Source: Bacillota bacterium
GTDB lineage: Bacteria; Bacillota; UBA4882; UBA8346
Direction: 5' to 3'
DNA: 43,061 nt
Assembly: GCA_023400055.1 (NCBI GenBank)
Contig: JAEXFN010000030.1
Location: 1 to 43,061, forward strand
Shown here: positions 18,033 through 27,471 of the stretch, in pieces
Layout of the letters: every line of letters starts with the position of its first letter
Numbering within the stretch: position 1 is the stretch's first letter
Notes under the pieces: generated by a model
Seen by the model: only the letters and a program-made list of their open reading frames with translations
Database searches by the model: none
What the model was told of the DNA's origin: nothing
Position numbers and translations under genes: made by a program

Positions 18033-18089
18033 CCTCATCAACTCCCTTTCAAGGTTATTCCAAGTTCATCCATAAACTGTCTTTCCCGA

Positions 18090-18851
18090 TTATAATTGTC
18101 GAACCAAAACCACACCCAAACGTCCTTTCTTCGAGGTACCGCTTTGCTCACGAAAGACCACTCTACCCCGGCCACGCATTGAGATAACGTCTCCCGGGTT
18201 AACCGGTTGATCGGGATTTTTTACCGGTTTCCAGTTGACTTTGAGTCGTTCCGCCCGAATCTCGCGCGCCATTTTGGTCCGGGATTCACCAAATCCCAAA
18301 GCGGCAATAGCGTCCAAACGTAACGAGGCCACGGTAGTCCGAATCTCTTTCTCACGAACATTCGGCAAATTCAACTGTTCCGGATCGATTTCAATTGTCT
18401 TTACCCGGCTGTTTCCAACTCGATCCAGCTGAGTCAAGATAAAAGGGACCAACTCCGGAACCAAAATGACTTGACAAACCGCTCCGCTTACCAGGAGATC
18501 CCCAATCTTCTCGCGTTTAAGCCCCAAAGCTAGTAATGAACCTAAATAATCGCGGTGAGTGAGCTCTTCAGGACTATTGGAACTAATCTGCAAATAAGCC
18601 AAAGCCGGCTCAATTGCTTCGGCAATATAATAGTCGGGATAGATGACCAAGCGTTGCCGTTCCGCTTTGGAATAACCGCCAAACACCCGGAAACGGATGC
18701 CATTATTCCAAGTCAAAACCGCTTTTACCTGTTCCAGTTGGGCTGGGTCCAAAAAATCAGTCCATAATGGCTGCTGCTCTTTAAGAGAGCGTTCAGCCAT
18801 TTCAGCGACTTGAGTCAATAAAATTTTTTCGTCGTTTAAATGATCGATCAT
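18090..18851 (-). CDS. ylmH: YlmH-family S4-domain RNA-binding protein
   Basis: 253-residue protein of the ylm division cluster. It has an N-terminal YlmH-specific region (FRVFGGYSKAERQRLVIYPD; THRDYLGSLLALGLKREKIGDLL) and a C-terminal S4 RNA-binding domain (about 180-245: LRLDAIAALGFGESRTKMAREIRAERLKVNW). In B. subtilis it acts on the ribosome and in rescue of stalled nascent chains. ATG 18851 lies four bases after the proC stop, so it is coupled to proC; a longer frame from 18902 would overlap proC. Confidence 0.93.
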   Translation of the reverse strand: MIDHLNDEKILLTQVAEMAERSLKEQQPLWTDFLDPAQLEQVKAVLTWNNGIRFRVFGGYSKAERQRLVIYPDYYIAEAIEPALAYLQISSNSPEELTHRDYLGSLLALGLKREKIGDLLVSGAVCQVILVPELVPFILTQLDRVGNSRVKTIEIDPEQLNLPNVREKEIRTTVASLRLDAIAALGFGESRTKMAREIRAERLKVNWKPVKNPDQPVNPGDVISMRGRGRVVFREQSGTSKKGRLGVVLVRQL

Positions 18852-18855
18852 GAAT

Positions 18856-19665
18856 TCACCGTGTACCTTTGCCAATTTCTCGAGAGCGCTCCGCCGCCGC
18901 AATCACAGCTTGCATGACCAATCCGGCGAAACCGGCCTTCTCCAATTCAAATAAAGCGGCGGCGGTGGTTCCACCCGGCGAAGTGACTTCATTCATTAAT
19001 TGCTGAGGGTGAGTGCCGGCGTTCTTCAATAATTCCGTCGCTCCCAACACGGTCTCGGTGGCTAAGAGCGCGGCGTCTTTGCGGGGCAGTCCGAGCAAAA
19101 CTCCGGCATTGATCAAGGCATCAATAAAGTAATAAACATAAGCCGGACCGCTGCCACTCAGCGCGGTAACCGCATCCAGTTTTTCTTCGGAGATTTTTAA
19201 AACCTTGCCGACACATCCAAAAATCGCTTCAACCTTTTCGGCATCCGAGCCATTAGCTTTTTGCCCAAGACAATAAGCGGTAACGCCTCTGCTGATGCGG
19301 GCTGGCGTATTCGGCATCACCCGGGCGAAGCGTACCTGCGGCAATATACCCTCCATAGTCCCCAGAGAGACACCGGCGGCAATAGAGATTAACAAGTGTT
19401 GCTCACCGACCTGCGAACCAAACTCCGATAAAACTCCGGGAAGTTGAACCGGTTTCACTGCCAAAATGATGACCTGACATTCGGCAGCCAAGCCGGCGAC
19501 CGTGGAAAGCAGTTTAATCCCCAAACTGTTTTGTAACGCCTGCCCACGTAATGAGTCAACCTCCACCAGGCAAATTTTGTCGGCGCTGATTAGCCCGTTG
19601 CCAATCACGCCGTTAATCAAGGCCGAGCCCATGGCTCCGCCTCCCACAATCCCCAGTTTGAACAT
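18856..19665 (-). CDS. proC: Pyrroline-5-carboxylate reductase
   Basis: Last step of proline synthesis: NAD(P)H-dependent reduction of 1-pyrroline-5-carboxylate. 269 residues, full length. Rossmann motif GIVGGGAMGSALI at the start, VILAVKPVQL, VRFARVMPNTPARI, and the signature SGSGPAYVYYFIDAL followed by the helical C-terminal domain (EVTSPGGTTAAAL). It sits between sepF and ylmH where ylmG (yggT) is often found; several Bacillota have proC in this cluster. Confidence 0.96.
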   Translation of the reverse strand: MFKLGIVGGGAMGSALINGVIGNGLISADKICLVEVDSLRGQALQNSLGIKLLSTVAGLAAECQVIILAVKPVQLPGVLSEFGSQVGEQHLLISIAAGVSLGTMEGILPQVRFARVMPNTPARISRGVTAYCLGQKANGSDAEKVEAIFGCVGKVLKISEEKLDAVTALSGSGPAYVYYFIDALINAGVLLGLPRKDAALLATETVLGATELLKNAGTHPQQLMNEVTSPGGTTAAALFELEKAGFAGLVMQAVIAAAERSREIGKGTR

Positions 19666-19673
19666 ACAATTGC

Positions 19674-20240
19674 CTACCTTTCGCGATCATTGCGATGAGT
19701 AAGAGGTGCCCCGGTCCCTGGCCCCGGCCAATCTTTTTCCTTATCGCGCCACTCCGACTTTAACGGCACGGTCACTTCGATATGTTGGGGTGTAAAAAGA
19801 AAGATTGAACCGCTGACGCGTTGCATGGAGCCTTCTAACGCATAAATGGCTCCTCCCATAAAATCGGCGATACGCCGCGCCAGAACCTTTTCGGTTTCTT
19901 CCAGGTTGATAATCACTGCCCGTTTATTCTTTAAATGATCGACCAAAGCTTGGACTTCCTCAAATGAGGTTGGTTCCACAATGATCAGTCGAACCGGATT
20001 GGTCTGATTAACGCCGGTGCTAGCACTCGTATTAGCATTGCTGACACTGTTATTTAGCGAGACCAGCTTGCCTCGCTCCCGCGATTCTCGCCGCGGCGGC
20101 TGATGTTCGACAGTAGCTGCCGTTTCCGGTTCATCAACCATATCTTCAGCCTCAAATCCAAACGTATTCAAAAACTTTTCGAAGATTCCTTTTTTCTCAT
20201 GTGGGTTGTGCTTTTCTTCTTCTTGATCCCATTTTGCCAT
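19674..20240 (-). CDS. sepF: Cell division protein SepF
   Basis: Membrane-binding FtsZ partner that helps assemble the septal ring. 188 residues: N-terminal amphipathic helix region (GIFEKFLNTFGFE), acidic/Ser-Asn linker (about 35-80), and the SepF core (about 83-165) with VRLIIVEPTSFEEVQALVDHLK, AVIINLEETEKVLARRIADFMGGAIYAL and IFLFTPQHIEV. The charged C-terminal tail of about 25 residues is longer than usual. ATG 20240 has GAGGTG upstream. Confidence 0.95.
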   Translation of the reverse strand: MAKWDQEEEKHNPHEKKGIFEKFLNTFGFEAEDMVDEPETAATVEHQPPRRESRERGKLVSLNNSVSNANTSASTGVNQTNPVRLIIVEPTSFEEVQALVDHLKNKRAVIINLEETEKVLARRIADFMGGAIYALEGSMQRVSGSIFLFTPQHIEVTVPLKSEWRDKEKDWPGPGTGAPLTHRNDRER

Positions 20241-20255
20241 GGATCTTACACCTCG

Positions 20256-20933
20256 CTACTTAAAAATCGCGGTTCCAACCCTTATATAATTTGCTCCCTC
20301 TTCTACCGCCACTTCAAAATCCTGACTCATTCCCATCGAAAGATACTGCCATGAGGTACCGAGACTGAACCGCACGGCAGCTTCGGAAAAAATCTCCGCC
20401 AACTCCCGAAAGATAGGTCGGGATGTTTCGGGATTGTCCGATAACGGGGCCATGGTCATCAAACCGCATGGAATCAGATTCGGATAATCCTTCGCTAATT
20501 TAATCAGTTCAGAAAGCTCTCTCGGGGTCAAACCGTGCTTCGTGGTCTCGCCGGAAATATTGAGCTGAATCAGGAACTTGACGTCTCTCTGCAACTTAAC
20601 AGCTTGTTTTGTCAGTTCCACCACCAACTCGGAGCGGTCGACCGCATGAATTAAATCAAACTCGGTGATGGCCGGTTTTACTTTATTCGTTTGCAATGAC
20701 CCGATTAAGTGCTTGACCACATTCCCTTTAAGCCCCGGGAATTTCGCCAAAGCATCCTGAACCCGGTTTTCGCCGATATCCGTTACGCCGGCTTCTATTG
20801 CCTCATTTATCGCGGCGCTCCCGACGTACTTAGTCACCGCAATAATAGTAATCGCCGCCGGAGCGCGGCCGGAGCGCACCGCGCTCTCCGCTACCCGCTC
20901 TTTGACAGCCAACCAATTTTCTTTGATTGACAT
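20256..20933 (-). CDS. yggS: YggS-family PLP homeostasis protein
   Basis: Pyridoxal 5'-phosphate-binding TIM-barrel protein (YlmE/YggS/PROSC) that buffers PLP. 225 residues. The PLP Lys is in IIAVTKYVG (K35); further marks are IGENRVQDALAK, HLIGSLQTNK, LIQLNISGETTKHGL and LSMGMSQDFEVAVEEGANYIRVGTAIF. ATG 20933 is preceded by GGGGTGAT and lies four bases after the phoH stop, so the genes are coupled. Standard member of the ylm cluster. Confidence 0.95.
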   Translation of the reverse strand: MSIKENWLAVKERVAESAVRSGRAPAAITIIAVTKYVGSAAINEAIEAGVTDIGENRVQDALAKFPGLKGNVVKHLIGSLQTNKVKPAITEFDLIHAVDRSELVVELTKQAVKLQRDVKFLIQLNISGETTKHGLTPRELSELIKLAKDYPNLIPCGLMTMAPLSDNPETSRPIFRELAEIFSEAAVRFSLGTSWQYLSMGMSQDFEVAVEEGANYIRVGTAIFK

Positions 20934-20937
20934 TATA

Positions 20938-22254
20938 TCACCCCAATAATCTGGCACCCAGTTCGGCCAGATCGGAACGTTCCCCTTTGGTCAAGGTAAT
21001 GTGCCCGGCAATTTTTTCATTTTTAAAACGCTCGACCACAAAGGTCAAGCCATTACTGTTGGAATCGAGATAAGGATGATCTATCTGATATGGATCTCCC
21101 GTCAAAACAATTTTAGTTCCTTCGCCGACCCGGGTAATAACAGTCCGGATCTCATGCGGCGACAAATTTTGGGCCTCATCGACCAATAAAAACTGGTTAG
21201 GAATGCTCCGCCCCCGGATGTAGGTAAGCGCCTCCATCTCAAGCAAATTCAGATCTTTCATGCTGTTGACCAATTGGTCGATTTTTTCGTTGCGGTCCCG
21301 GTTATTGAATAAAAACTCCAAATTATCATAAATGGGCTGCATCCAAGGGCGAAGCTTCTCATCAATGTCTCCCGGCAAAAAGCCGAGATCGTTTCCCATC
21401 GGAATCACCGGGCGGGAAACGGCCAAACGCCGGTATTTTGACTCCTCGACCACTTTTTGCAAACCGGCGGCCAAGGCCAGCAAGGTTTTACCGGTACCGG
21501 CCCGCCCGATTAAAGTGACCAGTCGCACCTCGTCATCCAGAAGTAACTCCAAAGCGAACTTTTGTTCTTTATTCCGAGCTTTCAGACCAAAGGTTTCTTG
21601 GTTTCCAAAGCGCAAAGGCACCAATCTGCCACCGACCATATGACGAGCGATCGCCGATTTGGAAGAACCGAATGAATCCTCCAAAACGAGCAACTGGTTG
21701 GGATACAAACCTTCTGCATCGATCGTCAATTCTCCGGAAGCATAAAAGCGGTCAATCTGTTCCGGGGCGATCTTCAACGAACGGCTGCCGGTATAAACAT
21801 CCTCAATCTCGATCTTGTCGGTGGTATAATCGGCGGCGGTGATGCCGACGGCATCCGCCTTAATCCGCATATTGATATCTTTCGATATCAAAACCACCGG
21901 AGCGTCGGAACTTTGTTTTAAGGCTAAGGCAACCGCGATAATCCGGTTGTCCATTTTGGTACGATCAAGGGCCGGAGGAAGCATCTCAATCAATTGATGA
22001 TTCAATTCCACCCGGATGGTACCTCGGCCTTCACCCAAAGACACGCCGCTATCCAAGTGTCCGTCTTCCCGTAATCTGTCTAAAAAAGCGGAAACCCGCC
22101 GAGCATTCCGGCCTACTTCATCCTGACGTTTTTTTTGGCCGTCAATTTCTTCAACTACAGCGAGCGGTATCACGATATCATTATCTTGAAAAGCATTCAA
22201 AGCTTGGGGGTCATGCACCAAAATGCTAGTATCCAAGACGAAAATTTTCTTCAA
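20938..22254 (-). CDS. PIN-PhoH protein (PhoH2/YlaK type)
   Basis: 438 residues. N-terminal PIN RNase domain (1-140: FVLDTSILVHDP with the first acidic residue, VVEEIDGQKKR, TKMDNRIIAVAL, VVLISKDINMRIKAD) fused to a PhoH ATPase (about 220-438: Walker A GRAGTGKT, PGDIDEKLRPWMQPI, Walker B FLLVDEAQNLSPHE, VLTGDPYQID). The PhoH2 class has been described as RNA helicase plus RNase. The TTG start has GGAGG upstream. Its place between the HlyD-like gene and yggS is not the textbook ylm order. Confidence 0.93.
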   Translation of the reverse strand: MKKIFVLDTSILVHDPQALNAFQDNDIVIPLAVVEEIDGQKKRQDEVGRNARRVSAFLDRLREDGHLDSGVSLGEGRGTIRVELNHQLIEMLPPALDRTKMDNRIIAVALALKQSSDAPVVLISKDINMRIKADAVGITAADYTTDKIEIEDVYTGSRSLKIAPEQIDRFYASGELTIDAEGLYPNQLLVLEDSFGSSKSAIARHMVGGRLVPLRFGNQETFGLKARNKEQKFALELLLDDEVRLVTLIGRAGTGKTLLALAAGLQKVVEESKYRRLAVSRPVIPMGNDLGFLPGDIDEKLRPWMQPIYDNLEFLFNNRDRNEKIDQLVNSMKDLNLLEMEALTYIRGRSIPNQFLLVDEAQNLSPHEIRTVITRVGEGTKIVLTGDPYQIDHPYLDSNSNGLTFVVERFKNEKIAGHITLTKGERSDLAELGARLLG

Positions 22255-22265
22255 GGGATGGCCTC

Positions 22266-23459
22266 CTATCGTGAAATGATGGTATCTCCAAACTCGATTC
22301 CCTCGATTATGGCCCGTTCGCCATCGCTTTCAACTACGCGAACCGTCTTTTCCTGATAGCCGTCTCCCTTCATTAGTTTAATCATTGTTTTATGCTTTTT
22401 TTTCGTTAAAGCCTGTACTGGCACGACAATCCCGGAACAACGCCGATATACCAGGAAAATTCGGCAACGCCGCTCCGGCAAAATACTCTGCCCGATACCC
22501 GGATCTTCCATGGCTACCAATACATTCCCGGTTCCCGGCCGGTGGGCCACTTGGGAAATCGCAGCTTTTGCCGAAGTTTCCCCGATCTTGATCCACCATG
22601 TCGCTCCTTCAACCGGAGTTCCGGTCTGGTGCGGGTCGACCTGAACGACAATCCGCTGGTTAAATGGATCAATAATCTTAGCAACAACTGCCCCGGCTTG
22701 AACGTTGCCGCTAACTCGGTGGAAGGAAAATTTACGTTTAAAATCCGCCGCAGTCAGCCGGTCAAAATCCTGCGGCGTCAGCTGACTCTCCCAACTGTCA
22801 TATTGAAAAAAAAGATATCCCGGCGCTGCCGCCGAAATGATCGAATCATCTTTTTGAACAAGCCCTTGCGGATCTAATTTCTGCAGCTCTTGAAGGGTTT
22901 TTTGGATATTTCGGACAATTCGGCCTTTTTCCTGCTCCAAATTGTTTAAATCTTCTTTAATCCCTGAATCTCTTTGGCCGCGTTGGCTTTGATTGTCAAG
23001 GATGGATTGTTTATCCCTAATCTCGCCGTTTACCCGTTTCAAATCCTGATTAAGCGCATCTTGCTCCCGGCGCAAAGTTTGATAGTCGACGATGGATTGA
23101 ATAGCACGTCTGGATGCTGAATCTTCCCGCCCGTCGTCTATGGCGGCAATCACTTCTCCTTCTGGAACCAACGAACCGTTTAGCCCCGTGGCATTCAGTT
23201 TCCCAGTCACCGGAGCGGTATAAACCGTTTCGTTTCTTAGGAAGAGTGCTTCAGTCCAATAACCTTTTTCAATGGTTCCCCACCGCGCAACCACCGGGTG
23301 AGTGACGAGTCCCCCCACGATGTTGCGAGCCAATTCAAACAAGAGGATAATTATAATTATTCTGCCGATTACCTTGAGCATTCCGGGAATCGGTGAACGG
23401 CGCCGAAACCGCTGATGGGTCAGGACCTTTCTGGTTTCAGCATATTCCGACTTCGCCAA
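22266..23459 (-). CDS. HlyD-like membrane protein of the ylm cluster
   Basis: 397 residues. Cytoplasmic basic N-terminus, one membrane helix (about 28-50, LKVIGRIIIIILLFELARNIVGG), a lipoyl/barrel-like half (YTAPVTGKLNATGLNGSLVPEGEVIAAID), a coiled coil (about 115-195) and a second barrel-like half (GNVQAGAVVAKIIDPFNQRIVVQVD). This matches HlyD-type adaptor proteins often found beside sepF/ylmD in clostridia. No transporter partner is nearby, so an export role is unproven; a division-site envelope role is equally possible. The TTG start has GAGGAAC upstream. It ends 11 bases before phoH. Confidence 0.8.
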   Translation of the reverse strand: MAKSEYAETRKVLTHQRFRRRSPIPGMLKVIGRIIIIILLFELARNIVGGLVTHPVVARWGTIEKGYWTEALFLRNETVYTAPVTGKLNATGLNGSLVPEGEVIAAIDDGREDSASRRAIQSIVDYQTLRREQDALNQDLKRVNGEIRDKQSILDNQSQRGQRDSGIKEDLNNLEQEKGRIVRNIQKTLQELQKLDPQGLVQKDDSIISAAAPGYLFFQYDSWESQLTPQDFDRLTAADFKRKFSFHRVSGNVQAGAVVAKIIDPFNQRIVVQVDPHQTGTPVEGATWWIKIGETSAKAAISQVAHRPGTGNVLVAMEDPGIGQSILPERRCRIFLVYRRCSGIVVPVQALTKKKHKTMIKLMKGDGYQEKTVRVVESDGERAIIEGIEFGDTIISR

Positions 23460-23542
23460 AGTTCGTTCCTCATTTTCAGATTACTTTCAAACAAATAAAC
23501 GGTCGATCCGGCCTACAATCGTCATAAATTAAAGAAATACCA

Positions 23543-24322
23543 TTATCTGGGCTTAAGTGTAATAATACTCATCAAACGGCCCCCGGTTCCCGGTTCGGCG
23601 CGAAACGAAAAAAAGCAGTCGGAATGACAAACCGTGCATAAATCGGTTCTTTCAATACACTGCCGATCAATTCCGGCTTCCTCCAAGAATCCGGCATTTA
23701 CTTCCGCAAGGTCGATGCGATATTGGCCGTCTTCCGACCATACCGCGCCGGCATGATCGGCCGAGAAAGCTTCCGCCACTTCCGGCCCCACCTTAAAACA
23801 CTGATCACAAATTGCGGGACCCAAAACAGCCCGGCAATCCCGGGGATCGGTACCAAAAGCCCGGACCATTGCGGTCACGGCACTACGTCCGATTCCCGCC
23901 AGAGTACCGCGCCATCCGGCGTGAACCAGTCCGGCTGCCGGGGTTTTTGGATCATAAAGAAAAATCGGAAAACAATCCGCGCTAAAGATCGCCAAAATCA
24001 ATCCCGGTTCCCGAGTTATTAGGCCATCGGTGGCCGGAATGGCGGCTCGCGGATCGCGTGCCCCGGCCCCAGCGTGCTCTCGTTCGACGACCTGGATCCT
24101 GCAGCCATGAACTTGATCGGCACAAACCAGATCATCCAAAGAAAGTCCGAGCCTACTTAGGAATGCCTCCCGCCGCTGCAGCACCGCTGGGAGATCATCC
24201 CCGGTATGCAAGGCCATGTTGCCGGCATTTCGCGTCGTCACAGCCTGTAAAATCACCGTATCATTCAACGCCGAGTTTTGATAGAATTCGATTTCATTGA
24301 GTTCCGTTCGGTACCAGCTCAT
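23543..24322 (-). CDS. pgeF: PgeF/YlmD-family purine nucleosidase or peptidoglycan editing protein
   Basis: 259-residue protein of the YfiH/PgeF (former multicopper polyphenol oxidase) family. E. coli PgeF removes misincorporated amino acids from peptidoglycan precursors; other members act on purine nucleosides. Metal ligands are visible in CADQVHGCRI, FSADCFPIFLYD and VHAGWRGTLAGIG. ATG 24322 overlaps the nrdG stop (ATGA), so it is coupled to the RNR genes rather than to the ylm genes 83 bases downstream. Confidence 0.92.
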   Translation of the reverse strand: MSWYRTELNEIEFYQNSALNDTVILQAVTTRNAGNMALHTGDDLPAVLQRREAFLSRLGLSLDDLVCADQVHGCRIQVVEREHAGAGARDPRAAIPATDGLITREPGLILAIFSADCFPIFLYDPKTPAAGLVHAGWRGTLAGIGRSAVTAMVRAFGTDPRDCRAVLGPAICDQCFKVGPEVAEAFSADHAGAVWSEDGQYRIDLAEVNAGFLEEAGIDRQCIERTDLCTVCHSDCFFSFRAEPGTGGRLMSIITLKPR

Positions 24323-24861
24323 CGAATCACGACCTGCCTGGGTTCCCACAGTTTGACTGTTCCGGCAGCCAAAGAATCGGGAACTCTGATTATCCGTTGA
24401 TTGGAAGATCCCCGAAACATCAATCGCGGATCCTTCTTATTAATCTGAAATGGTCCATCTACCAATATATCGGCCAAATTCAACAGTTCTTGATACCCGG
24501 CTTCCCGGCAGCGATTCAGATATTCCCAGGTGAATCCGGTATACACCCAAAGATTCAATCCGCGGGATTTAAGAAAATCAGCGAATAATGCCGCGGCGGG
24601 AGCTTGCAAAAAAGGCTCTCCTCCGCTAAAGGTAACACCGGCCAATAATGGATTAAGATCCAACCGATCAATGAGTTCCGCCAAACCAAGCAGTTCCCCA
24701 CCCTCAGAATCCCAAGTCTCCGGGTTATGGCAACCGTTGCAAGCATGCCTACAACCCTGAAAGAAAATCGTACACCGCAATCCCGAACCATCGACGACGC
24801 TCTCCCTGGCGATTCCGGCAATCCGAACCAGCGTGCTATCCAGTCCGCCTTGAACACTCAT
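24319..24861 (-). CDS. nrdG: Anaerobic RNR-activating radical SAM protein
   Basis: Activase that makes the glycyl radical on NrdD with S-adenosylmethionine and a 4Fe-4S cluster. 180 residues. Cluster motif C37-x3-C41-x2-C44 in GCRHACNGCHNP; SAM-binding GGEPFLQ at about 80. Start ATG 24861 overlaps the nrdD stop (ATGA); the end overlaps pgeF in the same way. Confidence 0.96.
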   Translation of the reverse strand: MSVQGGLDSTLVRIAGIARESVVDGSGLRCTIFFQGCRHACNGCHNPETWDSEGGELLGLAELIDRLDLNPLLAGVTFSGGEPFLQAPAAALFADFLKSRGLNLWVYTGFTWEYLNRCREAGYQELLNLADILVDGPFQINKKDPRLMFRGSSNQRIIRVPDSLAAGTVKLWEPRQVVIR

Positions 24862-26957
24862 GTCCAGTGATTGCTCCGATCCCTTAATTCCGCCTGTTTG
24901 GCGTCATTGAACCGGTCGATGGTCGAAAGATATCCGGTAATCCGACGAATCCGCCGAATCGCGTCGGAACCGCAAACCGGACATTCGGCGGCGATCACTC
25001 CCCGGTGGAAGCAAGCGGTACATTCGTCGACCGGAAAATTAATCCCAGCGTAGCCCATGTTGGAGAGAGCCATTTGCCGAATCAATTTTTCATAGGCTTC
25101 CAAATTATCGATAGGCGGCGATTTCATTTCCACATAACTGATGTGTCCGGCGTTGGTCAATTGATGATACGGCCCTTCAATCGCAATCTTTTCATAGGAG
25201 GCGATCTCGTACTGCACCGGGACATGGAAACTGTTGGTATAATACTCTTTATCGGTGACTCCGGCGATTACGCCGAACCGTTTTCGATCCAATTTGACGA
25301 AACGGCCGGATAATCCCTCGGCCGGGGTTGCCAGCAAAGTATAGTTTAAATCATACTCTTCGGCGAAATCGTCAACCATTTTCCGCATAAAACTGACGAT
25401 CTCCAACCCCAGCCGCTGCGAATTGGGGTCTTGGCCGTGGTGGCTGCCGGTCAGACTGATCAGCGCTTCGGCCAGGCCGATAAAGCCAATGGAAAGCGTC
25501 CCGTGTTTGATGACCGGAGCGATTGGGTCGTTGGCCTGCAACTTTTCAGAATCCAGATACAACCCTTGTCCCATCAAGAAGGGCATATCCTTCACCTTTA
25601 ACTTGGATTGGATCCGGAAGCGGTGGTAAAGCTGACGAGCAGCCAAAATCAGAATCCGCTCCAATTCCTGATAAAAGGCCTCAATGTCTCCCCCGGAACG
25701 GATCGCCAGCCGGGGCAGATTGACCGTGGTGAAAGAGAGATTGCCCCGGCCGTCGCTGACGGTAGCGCCATGCCGGTTGGAAATGACCCGCGTCCGGCAG
25801 CCCATATAAGCGACTTCATCGCCGAAGGAGCCGTTAAACGTAGCATCCATAAAGGCAAACGTCGGGTTGAGCCGTTGCGCCGATACCCGCATTGCCAACT
25901 GGAAGAGGTCATAGTTCGGATCCTCCGGATCAAAATTGACCCCTTTCCGCAGCCGGAAAATGATATTCGGGAAGATTGGCGATTCACCATGCCCCAAGCC
26001 CTTTTCATAGGCCCACAAAAGGCATTTCGTAACCATCCGGCCCGCTGGCGTGGTATCGCACCCCAGATTGACGCTGGAGAAAGGGACCTGCGCCCCAGCG
26101 CGGCTATGCATGGAATTCAGATTATAGATCAAGGCTTCCATGGCCTGATAAACTTCATCCTCACTCGCGCCATCCATAAACTGGGCCATATCCCGATCGA
26201 AAAATGCAAAAGATTGCCCGCCATGCATGTCATTCTGCGAACTCTGCAAAATAATGGCGGCCAACGCCGCCGCCGATCCCGGACGTTTGGGCGGGCGGAT
26301 GAAGCCGTGTCCGTTATTGAACCCGTCGGTCAATAGCTTCCCTAACGGGATCTGGACGCAGGTCAGTGTTTTGCCGTAAAAATCGAGATCATGAATATGA
26401 TAATCCCCTTCGATATGGGCTTGAGCCATCTCATCCGGGATCATCCGCGACAAATAATATTTCTTACTGGCCGCCGAAGCGATCTGCAACATTTTGGCGG
26501 ACGGCGAATTGCTGATGTTAGCATTTTCCCGGTTGGTTTCGACCAGGATCTCCTCGACCACATCCATCAGCTCCGATTTGGAATCGCGGAGCCTGGTACG
26601 GCGGTCGCGGTACAAGATATAAGCCTTGGCAGTCTTAGCGTGCCCGGTTTCGATCAATACCTTCTCCACCGCGTCCTGGACCTCTTCGACCGCAGGAATG
26701 CCGGTGCCCAGCTGTTTATGTAGATATTGAATGACCACTCCCGCCAACTCTTCGGCCAGTTGCCGGTCCTCGCCCCCGACTGCTTTGGCCGCCCTGAAAA
26801 TAGCCGCCGCAATCTTGGTGGGATTGAACTCGACAATCCGTCCGTCCCGTTTGCGGATGGACCGAAAAACCTTGTCGCTGTCGCGATTGATGAATTCAAC
26901 CACCTTTAAAAAATCCTTTTTCTCGCCTTCACCAATCTCGGCATGGTTAATCGCCAT
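24858..26957 (-). CDS. nrdD: Anaerobic (class III) ribonucleoside-triphosphate reductase
   Basis: Makes dNTPs from NTPs without oxygen using a glycyl radical. 699 residues. N-terminal ATP-cone (about 34-125: VFRSIRKRDGRIVEFNPTKIAAAI), then the catalytic barrel (VPFSSVNLGCDT, TFAFMDATFNGSFG), a C-terminal zinc site C646/C649/C659/C662 (CTAC...CPVC), and the radical Gly675 in RITGYLS. The start codon follows the nrdR stop with no gap. No aerobic RNR is present in the window. Confidence 0.97.
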   Translation of the reverse strand: MAINHAEIGEGEKKDFLKVVEFINRDSDKVFRSIRKRDGRIVEFNPTKIAAAIFRAAKAVGGEDRQLAEELAGVVIQYLHKQLGTGIPAVEEVQDAVEKVLIETGHAKTAKAYILYRDRRTRLRDSKSELMDVVEEILVETNRENANISNSPSAKMLQIASAASKKYYLSRMIPDEMAQAHIEGDYHIHDLDFYGKTLTCVQIPLGKLLTDGFNNGHGFIRPPKRPGSAAALAAIILQSSQNDMHGGQSFAFFDRDMAQFMDGASEDEVYQAMEALIYNLNSMHSRAGAQVPFSSVNLGCDTTPAGRMVTKCLLWAYEKGLGHGESPIFPNIIFRLRKGVNFDPEDPNYDLFQLAMRVSAQRLNPTFAFMDATFNGSFGDEVAYMGCRTRVISNRHGATVSDGRGNLSFTTVNLPRLAIRSGGDIEAFYQELERILILAARQLYHRFRIQSKLKVKDMPFLMGQGLYLDSEKLQANDPIAPVIKHGTLSIGFIGLAEALISLTGSHHGQDPNSQRLGLEIVSFMRKMVDDFAEEYDLNYTLLATPAEGLSGRFVKLDRKRFGVIAGVTDKEYYTNSFHVPVQYEIASYEKIAIEGPYHQLTNAGHISYVEMKSPPIDNLEAYEKLIRQMALSNMGYAGINFPVDECTACFHRGVIAAECPVCGSDAIRRIRRITGYLSTIDRFNDAKQAELRDRSNHWT

Positions 26958-27434
26958 TTATTCTTCTCCCTCTTTCTTGGTTCTTGTCCCCAGTATTTCT
27001 TGGAGTTCTTGCATGAAGATGGCCAGATCCTTGAATTGCCGGTATACTGAGGCAAAACGGACGTAAGCCACTTCGTCGATGCCTTTTAAGCCTTCCATCA
27101 ATAGCTCGCCAACCACTGAACTTGGGATCTCCTGATCCATTCGATTGCGCAGTTCCCGCTCCACCCGGTCCACCAGTTTTTCCAAGGCAGCATAGGGAAC
27201 GGGCCGCTTTTCGCAAGCCTTGACCAATCCATTCAAGATCTTGGAACGGCTGAACGGTTCTCGCCGACCGTCCTTCTTGATCACAATCAGCGGCATCTCT
27301 TCGATCCGTTCGTAAGTCGTGAACCGTTTTAAACAGACCAGACACTCCCGGCGGCGACGGATGGTGCTGCCTTCATCGGAAGCCCGGGAATCAATAACCT
27401 TACTGTCCGGAGCCGCACAAAAAGGGCAACGCAT
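26958..27434 (-). CDS. nrdR: Transcriptional repressor NrdR
   Basis: Zinc-ribbon plus ATP-cone repressor of ribonucleotide reductase genes, 158 residues. Zinc ligands are in MRCPFCAAP and RRECLVCLKRFTTYE; the ATP cone begins VIKKDGRREPFSRSKILNGLVKACEKR. It is the first gene of nrdR-nrdD-nrdG-pgeF. Two NrdR-box-like sites lie just in front, implying autoregulation. ATG 27434 has GGAGG upstream. Confidence 0.97.
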   Translation of the reverse strand: MRCPFCAAPDSKVIDSRASDEGSTIRRRRECLVCLKRFTTYERIEEMPLIVIKKDGRREPFSRSKILNGLVKACEKRPVPYAALEKLVDRVERELRNRMDQEIPSSVVGELLMEGLKGIDEVAYVRFASVYRQFKDLAIFMQELQEILGTRTKKEGEE

Positions 27435-27447
27435 GGAATACCTCCAG

Positions 27448-27463
27448 ATACTACATGTTGTAT
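27448..27463. promoter_or_regulatory. NrdR box 1 (downstream)
   Basis: ATACTACATGTTGTAT, near-palindromic (outer ATAC/GTAT exact), matches about 12 of 16 positions of the known NrdR box acaCwAtATaTwGtgt. It lies between the -10 and the nrdR ribosome site. Confidence 0.7.
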
Positions 27464-27471
27464 CCTCAATT

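Noticed and set aside
25608..26336. 242-residue plus-strand frame inside nrdD
   Set aside because: Antisense to strongly conserved nrdD sequence, no ribosome site.
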